In this document: piece by piece, positions 48,007-61,361 of the stretch
Position numbering within the stretch: the first letter of the stretch is position 1
Layout of the letters: every line of letters begins with the position of its first letter
NCBI GenBank assembly: GCA_963966185.1
Contig: CAWZYM010000372.1
Coordinates: 160,213 to 224,212, forward strand
DNA: 64,000 nucleotides
Direction of reading: 5' to 3'
DNA from: Rhabditoides inermis
Taxonomy: Eukaryota; Nematoda; Chromadorea; Rhabditida; Rhabditidae
Made by a program: the position numbers and the translations under genes
Notes under the pieces: generated by a model
The model's input: the letters and a program-made list of their open reading frames with translations, nothing else
The model's database searches: none
Told to the model about the DNA's origin: nothing

Positions 48007-50029
48007 TTAATCGTGGATCAAGTCTCCTGCTTTTTCGAGGCTCAGTTGCCAGAGGCGCTCTTGCAATCTCTCGTCGGTAGCGTCCGACCCGGATCTGGAA
48101 AACAATACATAATCTATAAATTATTTAGAATTGTTATTATACATTATTACGAAATCAGACCCCAAATTCACCTGTTTCACATGTTTTCCTCTCTCACGGG
48201 GTATAGCGCTCGTTATTAGTTTTTGTTGTTGTTGATATCATAAAGAAAATAATTAGCTACGACACGTGTTGTGTTGTATTGCAATGTATTGTCGATATAA
48301 TATATTTTACGTCGTTACAATTATATGAAAAAGAGTAGTGTTTGTGTGTGAGTTTTTTTTTCAAACGCAAAATGCAACTATCGATTTGATTTCGAAAAAA
48401 AATTCACGTTTTATCAACAAAAAATAGTGCATCAGTTGTCATAGAAAGAGCCTAACTAACTGGTTATTACTGTTGTGGTTATCATCAACCCCCACGTTCC
48501 TAGTGATTATTAGTGTATGGTTTTTGGATGTCTAAAAAAAGTTGATAACGCGATATAATGTGAAATAGGTAGTGTATGTACTTATTATCTTTTTAACGTT
48601 TCACTAATAATAGGTCGTTTGCATTGAATGTCGAGCAATATGAACGAAATGACATGGAATAAATAAAAAAATTTACGTGGTTATATTGACTTAAAACGGT
48701 TTTCTTGTCTCAATAGCGATGTGTGAAACGTACATCAAACACATTTTTGCATTATTTTTTTTTTAAATATCACAACTCAAAAATCAACCTACCGTATCTA
48801 CCGTACAACCTACCGTACACCAAACTCAACCTACCGTATCTGTTTCCCTGTTGTGTCCAGGTACTTTCCACTGAGTCGATAGAACTGCGGAGATTCGAGG
48901 AGGGTCACCAGGTTTCCGGCTGGAAGAGAAAGAGGATTGGAGAGAGAAAGAGAGAGCGAGCGAGCGAGAGAGAGAGAGAGAGAGAGAGGAGAGAGGGGAG
49001 AGAAAGAGAGAGAAGGGGGAGAGAGAGAGGTGTTCTAATGTCCGATAGAGTTCCATTGTCACATCAAAAAAGTTGGTGAAGTTACCAAAGCTTTGAAACG
49101 TATATTCGACATGATAATTTTTTTTTAGAAAATCAATAATCGATACCTGTGCGAGAGATGGAAATGGTCGAATCCGATGTGGACATGACCGAATGGGAAC
49201 GACTGAAATCGAAACATTAGTTTTACAAGAGGGATTCCAGTTTTATTAAACTTTAATCAAAATACAACATATTTCGATTGTGAAACGTTTCCTTTCTCTA
49301 TCACCACATCTCTCTTTCTCTCTCCCCCCCCCCACTCTCTCTCTTTCTCTCTCTCCCTCACCTTCTGCAATTGTTGTTCTGCTCCCGTTTCTCCTTTCCC
49401 AGTTCGATCACATTCACGCAGATTAGTGATCTGAAATGTCAAGAAAAATGAACTATAACATTATTGAACTCGGAATCGTTTTCAATTACAATTGGCACTG
49501 AAACGTACTTATTCACTGTACTGACAGTCAAGAAGTAGAAATGTTTTAAACACTCTTAATTAAGACTAAATGCGAAACGTATTCACTGTGGTATACTCGA
49601 CTTTCGAAAATGGTTTCTAATAACTTGTGAAAACAGACGAATCCGCGTGTGATATTGTTCTTGACAATGAACCTGTCAATTTAGACTAGATGTGACTAGC
49701 GCTCCGGCGCGCTGTCGCGCGCCTCCGCACTAGGCATACAAGAATAGAAAAATACAAGATTAGTTCTTTTTGCATTTTAAATAGCTGATTTCTCTCTAAT
49801 GACTCTTGCGAAGAGACATCCACGTGTAAGTTCTATATGTATTTCTTTTACCTCTTTTAATTTTTGTCTTTTCTAACTATTATATTTCACAAATTTACAC
49901 TCCCCTCTCTCTTTCTCCTCTACACTATTCACTATTCTGTCTACTCTCCCCTCTTTCCCTCCTCTGTCTATCCTCTCTCTTTTCCCCCCTCTCTCTCGCT
50001 ATTTCTTTCTCTCTCGTCTACACAGTTCA

Positions 50030-50060
<31 letters not shown>

Positions 50061-50621
50061 ACCTCTTTCTCTACCTCTTTCTCTCTCTCCATACCTCTTG
50101 TCTCTCGTCTCCGCTGCGGTGACAACAACCTTCTAGAGACAAGACTATGCTTTCTTCTGTCTACCGTATATCTTATCGTTTTCTGCTACGGTGACAGTAA
50201 CTTTCTAGAGACAGTACTATGCTATATTTTGTCTATTGTCACGTCTCCGCTGCTGTCACAACAACTTTCCAGAGACATTACTATATTTTCTTCTGTCTAC
50301 TCTCACCTCTCGTCTACTCTTCTACTCTCACGTCTGCAGTAGTCACTGCGACTTTCGAGAGATAGTTATGTCTACTCTCCCTCCTCCTCCCCTTCTCTCT
50401 CTCTCTCTCGCTCGTCTACTTTTACGTCTCCGCTGCGGTGACAACAACTGTCTAGAGACAGTAATATGCTCTCTTCTATCTACCGCTGCGGTGACAATAA
50501 TTTTCTAGAGACATTACTAGGTTTTCTTCTGTCTACTCTCACCTCTCGTCTACTCTTCTACTCTCACGTCTGCAGTAGTCACTGCGACTTTCGAGAGACA
50601 GTTATGTCTACTGTCCCTCCT

Positions 50622-50668
<47 letters not shown>

Positions 50669-50814
50669 ACTGTCACCTCTCCGCTGCGGTGACAATAATT
50701 TTCTAGAGACATTACTAGGTTTTCTTCTGTCTACTCTCACCTCTCGTCTACTCTTCTACTCTCACGTCTGCAGTAGTCACTGCGACTTTCGAGAAACAGT
50801 TATGTCTACTGTCC

Positions 50815-50876
<62 letters not shown>

Positions 50877-51145
50877 ACTTTTACGACTCCGCTGCGGTGA
50901 CAACAAATTTCCAGAGACAGTAATATGCTATTGTCTGTCTACTGTCACCTCTCCGCTGCGATGACAATAACTTTCTAAAGACAGTACTATGCTCTATCTA
51001 CGGCTGCGGTGACAATAACTTTCTAGAGACATTAATCTGTTTTCTTCTGTCTACTCTCATTTCTCGTCTACTCTTCTACTCTCACGTCTACAGTAGTCAC
51101 TGCGACTTTCGAGAGACAGTTATGTCTACACTTCCTCCTCTCTCT

Positions 51146-51183
<38 letters not shown>

Positions 51184-52790
51184 ACGTTTACGACTCCGCT
51201 GCGGTGACAACAAATTTCTAAAGACAGTACTATTCTCTCTTCTGTTTACAGCTGCGGTGACAACAACTTTCTACAGACAATTATATGCTCTCTTCTGTCT
51301 GCTCTCACGTCTTAAAAATAAAATTCAACCGCCTTTGCTTGCAAAATGACATTAAGGTGAATTCGATCCTCACCTCACCTCACTTCCACTCGTCACTATA
51401 CAGTGTGGCAGTCTCCCCTCTTCTATGCATCAAAAAGCGGAATTTCAGGCTGAATATGTACGAGTAATGAACTCAAAAACCTAGTTTTTCAACTAACAAA
51501 AAGAAATCTAGAATGACTTCGTGATGACACGGCTGACAGGAAATAAGCCGGCTGGCGCGCCCTATCATGTTGTGCGCATGTTTGAAGGAGTTTGATAAAG
51601 TTTGAAGTTGGTTTGATCTTTACAAAACATTATCTATTGACTGAACTCGTCTTGAAACACTTTCCTCGTCTTTTCCAACCTTCAACTCTTTGTTTCGTCG
51701 AAGTTATTCGATGAAGATAGAAATTTTGTCTTTTTTCAACAGAATCAATTCATTATTGTTTTAGTTACACATGTATCTATCGAAAAAAAGACATCACTGT
51801 GTGATAATGGGTCAGTAATTGCGAATGCCAACTATTCGATATCGATCTGTTGACCTTGCGGCTGGTAGTGAGCAAGTTGGAGTGCGCGACCCCGGCAAGT
51901 AACGCGCATTAAAAAAATGGCTAATACGGTATGAACACGAAGTCCGATCCATCTGAAATTTTGACAGAAGGGTTTTTTTGCCCATAAAAGCTTAAGTTCA
52001 CAAATGGGACCCTCTATCACGTCTGTACGAAAAGTCGATCATATTTGCCATATTTGGTGACTTTTCAAAAAAGGAAACCAGTTTCTAGAATCTCTCGTAC
52101 GTAATCTATCCGCTATTCAATTTTTATAGAAATCGAAGATCATGAATTTTGGGTGCATTTTGGGTACATTCGCCTATTTGGGCATGAAGATGAGGATATC
52201 GGCAGTTGGTATCGCGGCTATCGATTTTTTTAGGTCGATTCACCTACCCTCCAAGTTTCGTTCTAATTGAAGCATTTTGAAATTTTTCTCCATAGTTAAG
52301 AGATTAGGTGATAACTATGATCAGGAGATCGCTATTGACGAGATATTTGGAATTTTGCGTACTCATATATTAAGAAACTTTCTAGAAGAAATCAACTAAT
52401 AGGATCGATTTTGAAAAGAGATATCTCTCCGGAAGGACGGACAGACAGACACCATAGTAAATATTAGTCTAAAGGGGGGAAACATAAGTCCTACACATCT
52501 TTTCGAATAGTTTGAAATTTAGGCGCAGCACATAATATGTGTATTATAATACATAATACATGCACATATATACATATTATGTAGTAATCTAATCAGAAGA
52601 CAAGTAGGTAAAACAAAGAAGTAAACAAACAAGTAAACAAATAAACAAATAAACAAACAAAATCCAACCTCGCTAGCATCATTCTTCTGTGCAGTGCGAA
52701 TCCGAGCATGTGGAGCATGAGCTTGGTGCGCGAGAACTGAAAGGAGGGATCTCTCCCCTCTCTCTCTTTTCTCTCTCTCCCTCCCCCCCG

Positions 52791-52824
<34 letters not shown>

Positions 52825-55357
52825 ACCTGCATATACTTCTCGTACTCTTTCTCTGCCATGATATCGTTCCAGTCGATGTTCGTCCTAAAAAAAAAGTTAA
52901 ATAAGAAAATATACACAGAAAATATACACCGGCCATATACACAGTTTTTCATGCTGATTACGAATATGAGCTGGTAAGTAACTAAGTATAACAAGTTATT
53001 GATTAGTAACTGAATAACTAAATAGTAACCCACCAGCTGTGCAGCACGCTCCCTATCATGAAGATCCTCGGGTTCGCATTCTTCGCCATCACTTCCACGA
53101 GACGATTGCAGAGAATGAAGTGCGAGAGGTAGTTCACCTGGTTATTGATTTATTAGTTTATTGATTTATCGATTTATAGATTTTGAATCGGATAGCAACT
53201 CCATTGTCCGTGGTTGTTTGTCTTTCCACATTATCCCGCATGTGAAACGTATCTGATGATCTGATTTGAACTATGGAGTGCGAGAGGTATTGATTGATTC
53301 AGATTTAGTTGGATATGTAGCTATGTAGTTGACTTGACCTGGGCGTGATATAAAAAAGATATTATGGTGGTTATGGTCCCTCGACACTATTCTGGTTGTG
53401 AAACGTGACCCCGTCAACACGGTCCTTTATAGAATAGGCGAGAGAGAGGCGCTGCGAACGGTTTTTGCCAACGGGTGTCGTTTTCTGGTGTTTTCCCATT
53501 TCGACTCCTCTCATTCCGAGGGACGGAGAGAGAGAGAAAGCGAGAGAGACAGAAAGAAGGGGGAGAGATAGAGCGAGAGAGAGGGAGAGAGAAAGAGAGA
53601 GGGGAGAGGGGGAGAGAGAGAGAAAGGGGGGAAGAGAGAGACGCTGCCCATTCCAACGTCCGGTAGCTGACGCATGATTCGGGTGAAAACGAAAACATGC
53701 TGATAATTTTCGTGCTGTTTTCAAGAGGCAGTGAAGAGACCAAACGCCATTTAGTTTTCAAAATAATAGCCTATGAATATATTTCATTAGTAACGTGTGT
53801 CATAATACTCTCAATGTCATAATACTCTCAAAATGCACACTGCACATCCCTAAAAACTTCTTCATTGACCATTGGAAACTCTAATACAGATGGCACGCCT
53901 AAACATCCAAAACGCAAATGTCACGACAAATATCACAAAATTGTCACGAAGCGCAACTGTCAAGATTCCACAACCGTGAAGATTTATTAATTTTGCGTTA
54001 TTAAATTCGTTATTAAATATTATTATCACAATCACCTGGAAGGCCTAGGTCTGCACAAATAGGAAACTTTTCACTTACAAAAACCAAAACTGTGCTAATG
54101 CAAATGTATCATTCACCTGGAATCCCGCCTCCATTCCGTCCTTTGTCTGCTGTCGGCGCGGGGGGAGGACGCTCGCGTTGCACAGCACCTGTCGAGAACA
54201 GTGTGAGAAAGGTGATGCCATAGTTTCAGTATCAGGGTATTTCCCCCGTTGTTTTTGAGACCTGTGTTCGCATGTGACACCGTCATTGCATCTATGTGCG
54301 CTATCGATCCGCGCGAGACCATTATGACGAGTTGTAGTTATTTTATATATTCACATTTCATTTATTATAACGTCTTGTAAAAAAAAAGTACAGCACCTGC
54401 GATGAGCGAATCGAAGAAATCTTTTTTCAATGTTTCAAACATTGAAAACTGAAACTCACAAATGACACGCAAAACCTTATAAACCATACGTAAGTAGAAG
54501 ATATTATCAGTATAAACCCATTGTGTACCGTGTTCACCGACGTCTTCATTTTCCGACGTATTTCGTTTTGCCGACGTTTTTCCGACGTTTTCACCGACGT
54601 ATTTTGTAATGGGTTACGACGTATTATTATAGGTATTTTTAAAAAAAAAGTATAAAACGTTTTTTTAGAAACGTATTAAACGTTTTTTTATAGTACCGTG
54701 TTCACCGACGGGAAGCGGGTGGCAATGTCGTCGGCGAGTTTGTTCGCCTGAAAAACATTTTTAGTGAAGTTTTAAATTATTTTGTAATATCGGATTTGTT
54801 CTAACGTGTTTTTGTGCGTCAAACAGACTTTCTTTTGTTGTTGTTGTTGTTTTTTCACTATTTTACGTTATATTGCCTTTATTGCATATAATTACCAATT
54901 CTACTAATGAAATAAACTAGAAAAGAAAGCAATACCGTGATAGTTTATTCAAAATCATCCCATTTTTGAAACCGTGCATGAAACGTATCTCTTTTCATGC
55001 TTTTCGAATCTTTTCGAATCACAAGAAACAAACCAACTTCGAAAATTCACATGATTTTCGAGGCAACATTTGAGCAATCACTCGCACTTCCGGATTCTCT
55101 TTTAGGAGCGCCCACCCGTTTTGCCCCAGGCACATCCGGTCTATCTCTCTCTGTCCCCCCCTCTCTCTCTCTCCCTTTCCCTCTCTTCCTCTGCCTCCCT
55201 CTCTCTCTCTCAATTCTCGATTCTCGCCATTTCGCCGTGCGTTTATGGATATATCAATGTGAATAGGACATTGTTGCCTAGTCGTTTTGAGGAGGCTATA
55301 TGTGAATGCTAGGCTTCCTGCAGTGAAGCAGCATAGTCATAGTACAGATAGAGAGAG

Positions 55358-55402
<45 letters not shown>

Positions 55403-56044
55403 GAGAGAGAGAGGGGGGAAGGGCAGATTTCTCGTGCGCACTTTCTCAAGCGAACACTGAGCACTGAAACTGAAAACTCTTCGGGATTGGGCAATTTGCA
55501 TTATTTCTCTCGAGTGGAGTGCACTTTTCGCGAGCATGAAGATGAGTGAAAATTATTCAAAGTTATGAGAATCCTTGTTTATGTTAATCTTTGTTTATTG
55601 TTGTTTTGTGTTGCCACAAGTTTTCTGCAAACCACAAAAAATGAGACCCAAACAAAAATTTACTCACCCCTTTCAGTGTCGAAAGATCGGCAAAAACGTA
55701 GTCCACATTCTCGCTGTTTCCGTTTTCCTTGATTATCTGAAAAAACACACATTCAAAATTCCCGCCACAAACGTGTCGGAATTCGGAATTAGCAATCCGC
55801 GTACGCACATATTCCACTGTCTTCTGGCACTTTTCCTCCGTCTTTCCGCAGACGATCACGAAATTCTCGGGATTCGCGGCAAGATCGATCGCTGTTTGTT
55901 TACCGACCTGAAATGTAAATGTAAACAAACAAGTAAACAAGTAAACAATTAAACAAGTGAACAAGTAAACAAGTAAACAAACAAACACACCCCGTCCGTC
56001 GATCCCGTGATCAGAATCACTCGCCGGCCTCTCTCCTCGGGCAT
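48007..56044 (-). CDS. Short-chain dehydrogenase-like protein, catalytic Tyr changed
   Basis: Twelve exons on the minus strand: 56044-55991, 55907-55809, 55736-55668, 54747-54697, 54188-54117, 53137-53034, 52884-52827, 52736-52669, 49430-49362, 49202-49147, 48919-48835, 48094-48007. All phases agree; 290 aa, the family's usual length. The N-terminal Rossmann motif is VILITGSTDGVGKQTA, followed by VDYVFADLSTLKG (Asp-Leu-Ser adenine pocket), VLCNASV at the NNAG position, VNYLSHFIL and IFMIGS. At the YxxxK site it reads FSRTK: Lys kept, Tyr replaced by Phe. The C-terminal part SGKYLDTTGK..LWQLSLEKAG matches retinol-dehydrogenase-like/WWOX-like members of nematode dhs genes. It probably binds NAD(P) but may be catalytically weak or dead. 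The large intron 49431-52668 holds a minisatellite. Convergent with the G-alpha gene. Confidence 0.88.
50092..51305. repeat. Minisatellite, units up to about 190 bp
   Basis: Units combine CTCCGCTGCGGTGACAA(C/T)AA, TTTCTAGAGACA.TA, TTCTTCTGTCTACTCTCACC and GCAGTAGTCACTGCGACTTT, then a CT run. The best copies, at 50500-50690 and 50690-50880, are nearly identical. It lies in an SDR gene intron. The rest of that intron (51310-52668) shows no exon. Confidence 0.9.
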
Positions 56045-56383
56045 TTTATGTTTTCCAAAAAAAAGGACTGTCGTATTCTTTCAAGGAGCAAATGAAAGTA
56101 TGTGAGTGCTGGAATATATTTTTTATGTGGCTTTTTCGACGCACTCGCGACATCAAAAATGAAAACAGCGAACACAGACAAAAAAACATAAAAAAAAAAC
56201 ATGAACATATAGCGAGCCGTTTTTAATGTATCCTTGTCTGGGGAATGGCAGAGGAAAGTAGTTTTCGAAGACGAGGAGAGAAGAATTCTTGAGTTTATGT
56301 GGTTTATGACTTTTTCGGGCCGTTTTGGAGGCGAGCGAAGATGTAAACACACATATTCGGCGAGTTTTCACACTGCATTTGCG

Positions 56384-56423
<40 letters not shown>

Positions 56424-56562
56424 CACATGTGTTTGGTATTAAAGCGTTCCTCAGCAAATCGTACTACTGCGCAATTACTACGTAAACAAGAAATAAATCA
56501 ACAAGGCATAAATCGACTCGCGTGGACACGTAAATGAATAACGCTTCGGCAAAGAAGGGAGA

Positions 56563-56563
<1 letters not shown>

Positions 56564-56606
<43 letters not shown>

Positions 56607-56645
56607 TAGAGAGAGAGAGAGAGAGAGCGAGAGAGAGCGAGAGAG

Positions 56646-56688
<43 letters not shown>

Positions 56689-57160
56689 CTGCTCATGAAT
56701 GTGAGAAGTGGCGGAAGTCGGTGGCTCCGAGATGGGCCGATTGAAATTCGAGAATGCGACACCAGCAAAGGCAGAAAGCGAAAAAGCGAAAATTCGAAAA
56801 GGTGAGGGCGGGTCGCGAAAGGGGAGGGAGAAACAGGGAAACGGGGCAGGAGAAGGACGAGGAGGAAGAGAAGTAGGAGTAGAAGCAGGAGAAGACAGAG
56901 GAGGAAGGAAAAGAGGACGAGGAGTAGGAGGAAAAGGAAGCGGATGATGTGGAGAAGAAAGGAGGAGAAGAGGAGCAGGGGAGAAGGAGGGGGGAAAGAG
57001 GAGAAGGATGGAGCAGGAGAAGCAGGAGAAGGAGCAGGAGGACAAGGAGAAGGAGAAGAAGGAGCAGGGGGAGGGAGTGAATGAGTAGGTGAAGGAGAAG
57101 GAAGAAAAAGGAAGAGGAGAAGGAGAATGAGAATGAAGGAGGAGGAGCGGTGGGAAAGCT
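56564..57160. repeat. Purine-rich tract
   Basis: A (GA)n run at 56564-56682, then mixed G/A sequence, nearly pyrimidine-free from about 56990 to 57160 (GGAGAAGGAGCAGGAG-type). Confidence 0.9.
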
Positions 57161-57638
57161 TTGGAAAAGAGGCGCCGCGTGGGTGCGCGGATAGAATTTC
57201 CTCCCTCCCAAAACCGCATACATACCAAAAATAGGAAAAACGCGGAAAGAGACGCGAATTAGAGAGGGCGCGCCAGCGCCCTCTCGTTTGTACTGGATGT
57301 CCCCGCGCGCTAGAATGCTCAAAAACGACTTTTCCCGGATGAAGCACTTTTCCTCATTTTGAAGTGATTTCCACTGTTACATTGCATTCACATCTCTATT
57401 CGATAGAGTTATAGAAAGTTGTATTGAGTTTGATTGAATTTGAAGCGAGATACGGAGAGTCCGCATTCGAGTGCGGATTGAGATTGGTGTCGGGCGTCGG
57501 ACAATCGCTTTCGCCCCGCCCCCTCTGTGTGTGAGTGAGAGAGAGAGGCGAATAGCGGGTGCGCGTCGGTATCCTCGCAGCGAATCGCGAACGTGTATGA
57601 AAATATAATTTTGTGAAACAAAACTTAAGAAAAGGACA

Positions 57639-57975
57639 GATATTATCTTTCAAAAGTACTTCCAAGTAAAAGTAGTTGGTTTGTACTGTTGTCTCAGTTG
57701 AGCAAAAGGACTGACATGTTTTCAATGGAGACATGTGCAAACAGGCTCTCAGCATTATTCGACGTGTTATGTTACAACAGAAGTTGTGTTTTTAGATAAT
57801 AACTGCATAACTTTGTAAACGCGTTCATTATAATATGGCCGCTTTGCACTGGTATGAGAGAGAGAGCCTGTTGGCACATGTCTCCATTGAAAACATGTCA
57901 GTCCTTTTGCTCAACTGAGACAACAGTACAAACCAACTACTTTTACTTGGAAGTACTTTTGAAAGATAATATATC
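57639..57975. mobile_element. Long near-perfect inverted repeat
   Basis: Left arm 57639-57750 and right arm 57862-57975 are near-identical inverted copies of about 112 nt. Examples are TTTCAAAAGTACTTCCAAGT and its inverse, and ACATGTTTTCAATGGAGACA and its inverse. They differ by about one substitution and one small indel. The 111-nt loop is unique and non-coding. This fits a young foldback/MITE or a hairpin RNA source. Confidence 0.85.
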
Positions 57976-59285
57976 TATGTAATTGAATACGTGTTACAGA
58001 AAAGTGGGGGAATGAGTTTGATACCACGTGCAGTGGATTTCGGCGGATCCCTCTCGAAAAGCAGACACATGCTAATTTGCGAGCCGGGATTGTGTAGTGT
58101 TTCGTGGTGTAAGAGACTCCCGCGCGAGCTTCTCTGCGCACTCTCGATCCCACGCACTCTCTGCGCGACCCTCTTCATCATCCGCGATTCGTGTGCATGT
58201 CTGCGCGCTCCGCGGATGCCGCGCTATTTCAAAGCTTCTCCGTCTGGGTTCGATTTCCGGGGGCCTTTGGGAGAGAAAGAGAGAGAAAGATGTGCGCTTC
58301 ATCCAAAGCGCAAAAATAGGCGTTTCGCATATTCACGTCACAATTGTCACAAACAGAAGAACAGTGTTCGGGGGCGAAATTAGAGACCAGCGGAAATTCG
58401 CGAGCGTGAAAACAGCGAAGATATAAATATAATAAATAATAGGCTCGCACCCCGGTTTTTCTGTGAAAACATCACCTGGGTTCTGGTCGTTGTCTAACCA
58501 CAGTGTCTCTCGTGAAAAAATGGAATTCATTTACACGGGCCCACTAGAAGATGCCAGGCATTTAAAAGCGAATCCAACGCCAGTAAGCCAGAGGAAATGA
58601 CATTGTGATGGAAGCTGTTGTTGTTTTGCTGGTAGGAAGCGAGAGAAGGCAGAAGGTCGAAGGCACGACGAAATTGCTTGGATTATTCTATGCCGTCGAA
58701 CACAACAATGGTCGAACAGCGAGCGATGCTAAACGAGTTAGGAGAACGAGTATAGAGTATAGCCGGCAAAAAGCTTCTTGTCAAGAAATTGTGGAGCTAC
58801 CCCGAGAGATTCATGTCGTTAGAATTTTGATTTTGGCGATTGTTACCTTATTAATAAACCACCTAATTTGCATAAAAGGTTTGTCAGTATAATCGACCGC
58901 CGACAATCGCATACCGTGAAAATGAGTGATACCTTATAAGTGAAAATGATTGAAAACTACGGCGCATAATGCTAGAGTTATGAAATTGAATTATGAAAAA
59001 AAATAAAAATTGGAAAGAAGGAAATCTTTCTGAAATGAATGGATGAATTAGATTGAGAAGGTCTTTTCTTTCTTTTTTCAGGATAAATGGCGAGTGCGCG
59101 AGACCGAATGAATTGCAATTTGCGTGGAATCTTGGCAGACAGATCGGAGAGAAGGGGAGAGGTTCAGAGACGGAAGGCGGTGAGTGACTGTGCAGACGCG
59201 AGAGGGAGCAGACGCGCGACGACGTTTGTGGCGACAGCCAGCGCGCGGGGTCTATTGGATAAATTGGCTGAAGGGCTGAGAGAGA

Positions 59286-59325
<40 letters not shown>

Positions 59326-60289
59326 GGGGGAAAGAGCGGCAATAAAGCTGCTCGGTCAACCGCTCACAGGTGCACAAAACGTCCCTCAAGGAATTTCCGA
59401 AAATCTTCGAATTCAGATTTTCACTAGATCGATGACTCTGTTTTTTCCGGCACTATTTATGTCTCGAGGGACGCGCTGGCCTGTCTGCGCTCTCCCCCGG
59501 AGGAACGCTATCTATGCGGTTTGCGTCTCTGACTCTCTCGGTTTGCCACGTTCTATAGTTGGAGTGAACAAGTCGTTTAGAATAGAGGGGCCCACTAAAC
59601 AAAAGGGGGAAGAAAGGCGGTGGAAGAAAGATTGAAAGGGGAACGCGGATAAAAACGCATTAGGACAGCGGTAATCAGAAAATGACGGAAAATTCATTTG
59701 CGTATTTGCCACCTCCAAAACACATAAATCGCAAATTCGCTAGAGAGAGGGGGGGAGGAGAAGGGGAGAGAAAAGAAAAAGGGGGAGTGACTCACTGAAA
59801 GTGAGGGAGTGATTTCCAGAAAACTCTCAGTGATCACATTTCACATAACAACAGATGTTCGGGTTCGCTACACAACTGCTGACCGGAAGTTATGAAAGCG
59901 TGATGGATCGAAGCAACAAGGCAGTTTCTAATTGATTAAGTGAAATTGACTATGATTATGAATTGATAACGAAATGATAATAAAATGTAATTTGTTTAGA
60001 AAAAAGTGCGAAACACAAAACACAATCGATGGAAGACGGGGTGTGGAAGAAAATAAAGAGCCTGCGAACCGCTTGATTATAGGGCCTCGAAGCGAGAGGA
60101 GGAGGGAACGGACGGGGAGTGTTATGCGAGTGGTATTCTCACTCCCGGCGTCCCTCTCTCTCCCTCTTCTTCTCCATCTCTCTCTCTCTCTCTCTCTCCC
60201 TCCCTCTCGGCTTCTCCTCGCTCCTCACCATTCTATGATGGCCGATGCGTGTTGTGTGTCGGAATGATGCGAATCCCGTGGAATCAGAA

Positions 60290-60490
60290 TAATGGGAGAG
60301 GAGGGAGAGGGAGAGAGAGGGAGAGGGGGAAGAGGGGGAGGGAGAGAGAGAGGGAGGAAGAGGGCGGAGATTGAGAGAGGAGGAGAGAGGGGGAGAGAGG
60401 GAGAGAGGGGAGGAGGGAGAGAAGGAGAGAGAGAGGAGGGAGAGAGACGGAGGGAGAGAGTAGGAGAGGGAGAGAAAGAGGGGAAGGAGG
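60290..60490. repeat. Purine (GGAGAG) tract
   Basis: About 200 nt of almost only G and A on the plus strand. A CT tract at 60150-60207 lies in front, allowing a hairpin. Confidence 0.9.
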
Positions 60491-60783
60491 TACTTACATC
60501 TAGGAAAGTACACGTGCTTCCATATTCAGGTATGCGAGTGAGAGTCTCCGAAATTTACCTATACTAGTCGATTAGAATGAAAGATGGGTGTTTGGCTTTC
60601 GTCGGATGTTCACATGCACATCGCTACAGAAACACGCATGACGCATGCATTGCGGAACACGGTGTTCACTCAAGAAAAGAGATGATAGTTGATATTATCA
60701 CATGCATTGTTGATGCGCACAAAAATACGACAAAGACATGCATTGCCGCCTAATTCTGATAGTGGGCACGCGACGCGGACCTG

Positions 60784-60828
<45 letters not shown>

Positions 60829-61330
60829 CTTTTACACAGTACTCTCTCCGAATTTTCGACCGTGGGACAAGAGAGGGAGGCGGACTGATTGTGAGTTTAA
60901 TTCTCGCAAAAACACGATACCATGGCGGCTCATGAAGATGCCCCTTTAAGGAAGAAGGAGCGTAAGTGGTGGACTGGGAAGACAGGAAGATGAAGCGAGG
61001 CGGCGGGGAGGAGAAAGAGAAGGAGATAGGGCGCCGGCCTGCGTCATTCCCCCGTCAGAGATCCCGTGGACCGCGAAGATGAATCTCCGCCGAGGCGAGC
61101 CATTTTTGCTCGGGCCGCCGCTGCCGCCGCTGCTTTTTGAGTTGTGAGTGTCAAGAAACTCGCTTTTGGGTGGGTGCATGCAACACTCGCTCCCACATTA
61201 CTGCGACAATCGAGAGAGAGAGGGGAAGGGAGAGAGAGAGAGAGGGGGGGGGGAGCGGCGCGTCATGCGTTTTCGATAGGCCCGCCACCGAGAGTTGCAG
61301 CAACATGCTACATAAACAATCCGCGAGGGA

Positions 61331-61361
<31 letters not shown>

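Noticed and set aside
56464..57347. Open frames of 209-289 residues on the minus strand
   Set aside because: Pyrimidine-strand translation of a purine tract; Ser/Leu/Phe/Pro low complexity, no splice or start context.
58605..58892. 95-residue open frame with a hydrophobic C-terminus
   Set aside because: No family match, no upstream context, composition like surrounding intergenic DNA.
59087..59635. 182-residue plus-strand open frame
   Set aside because: Contains an Arg-Glu repeat from GA tracts and has no homology or splice support; left as intergenic.
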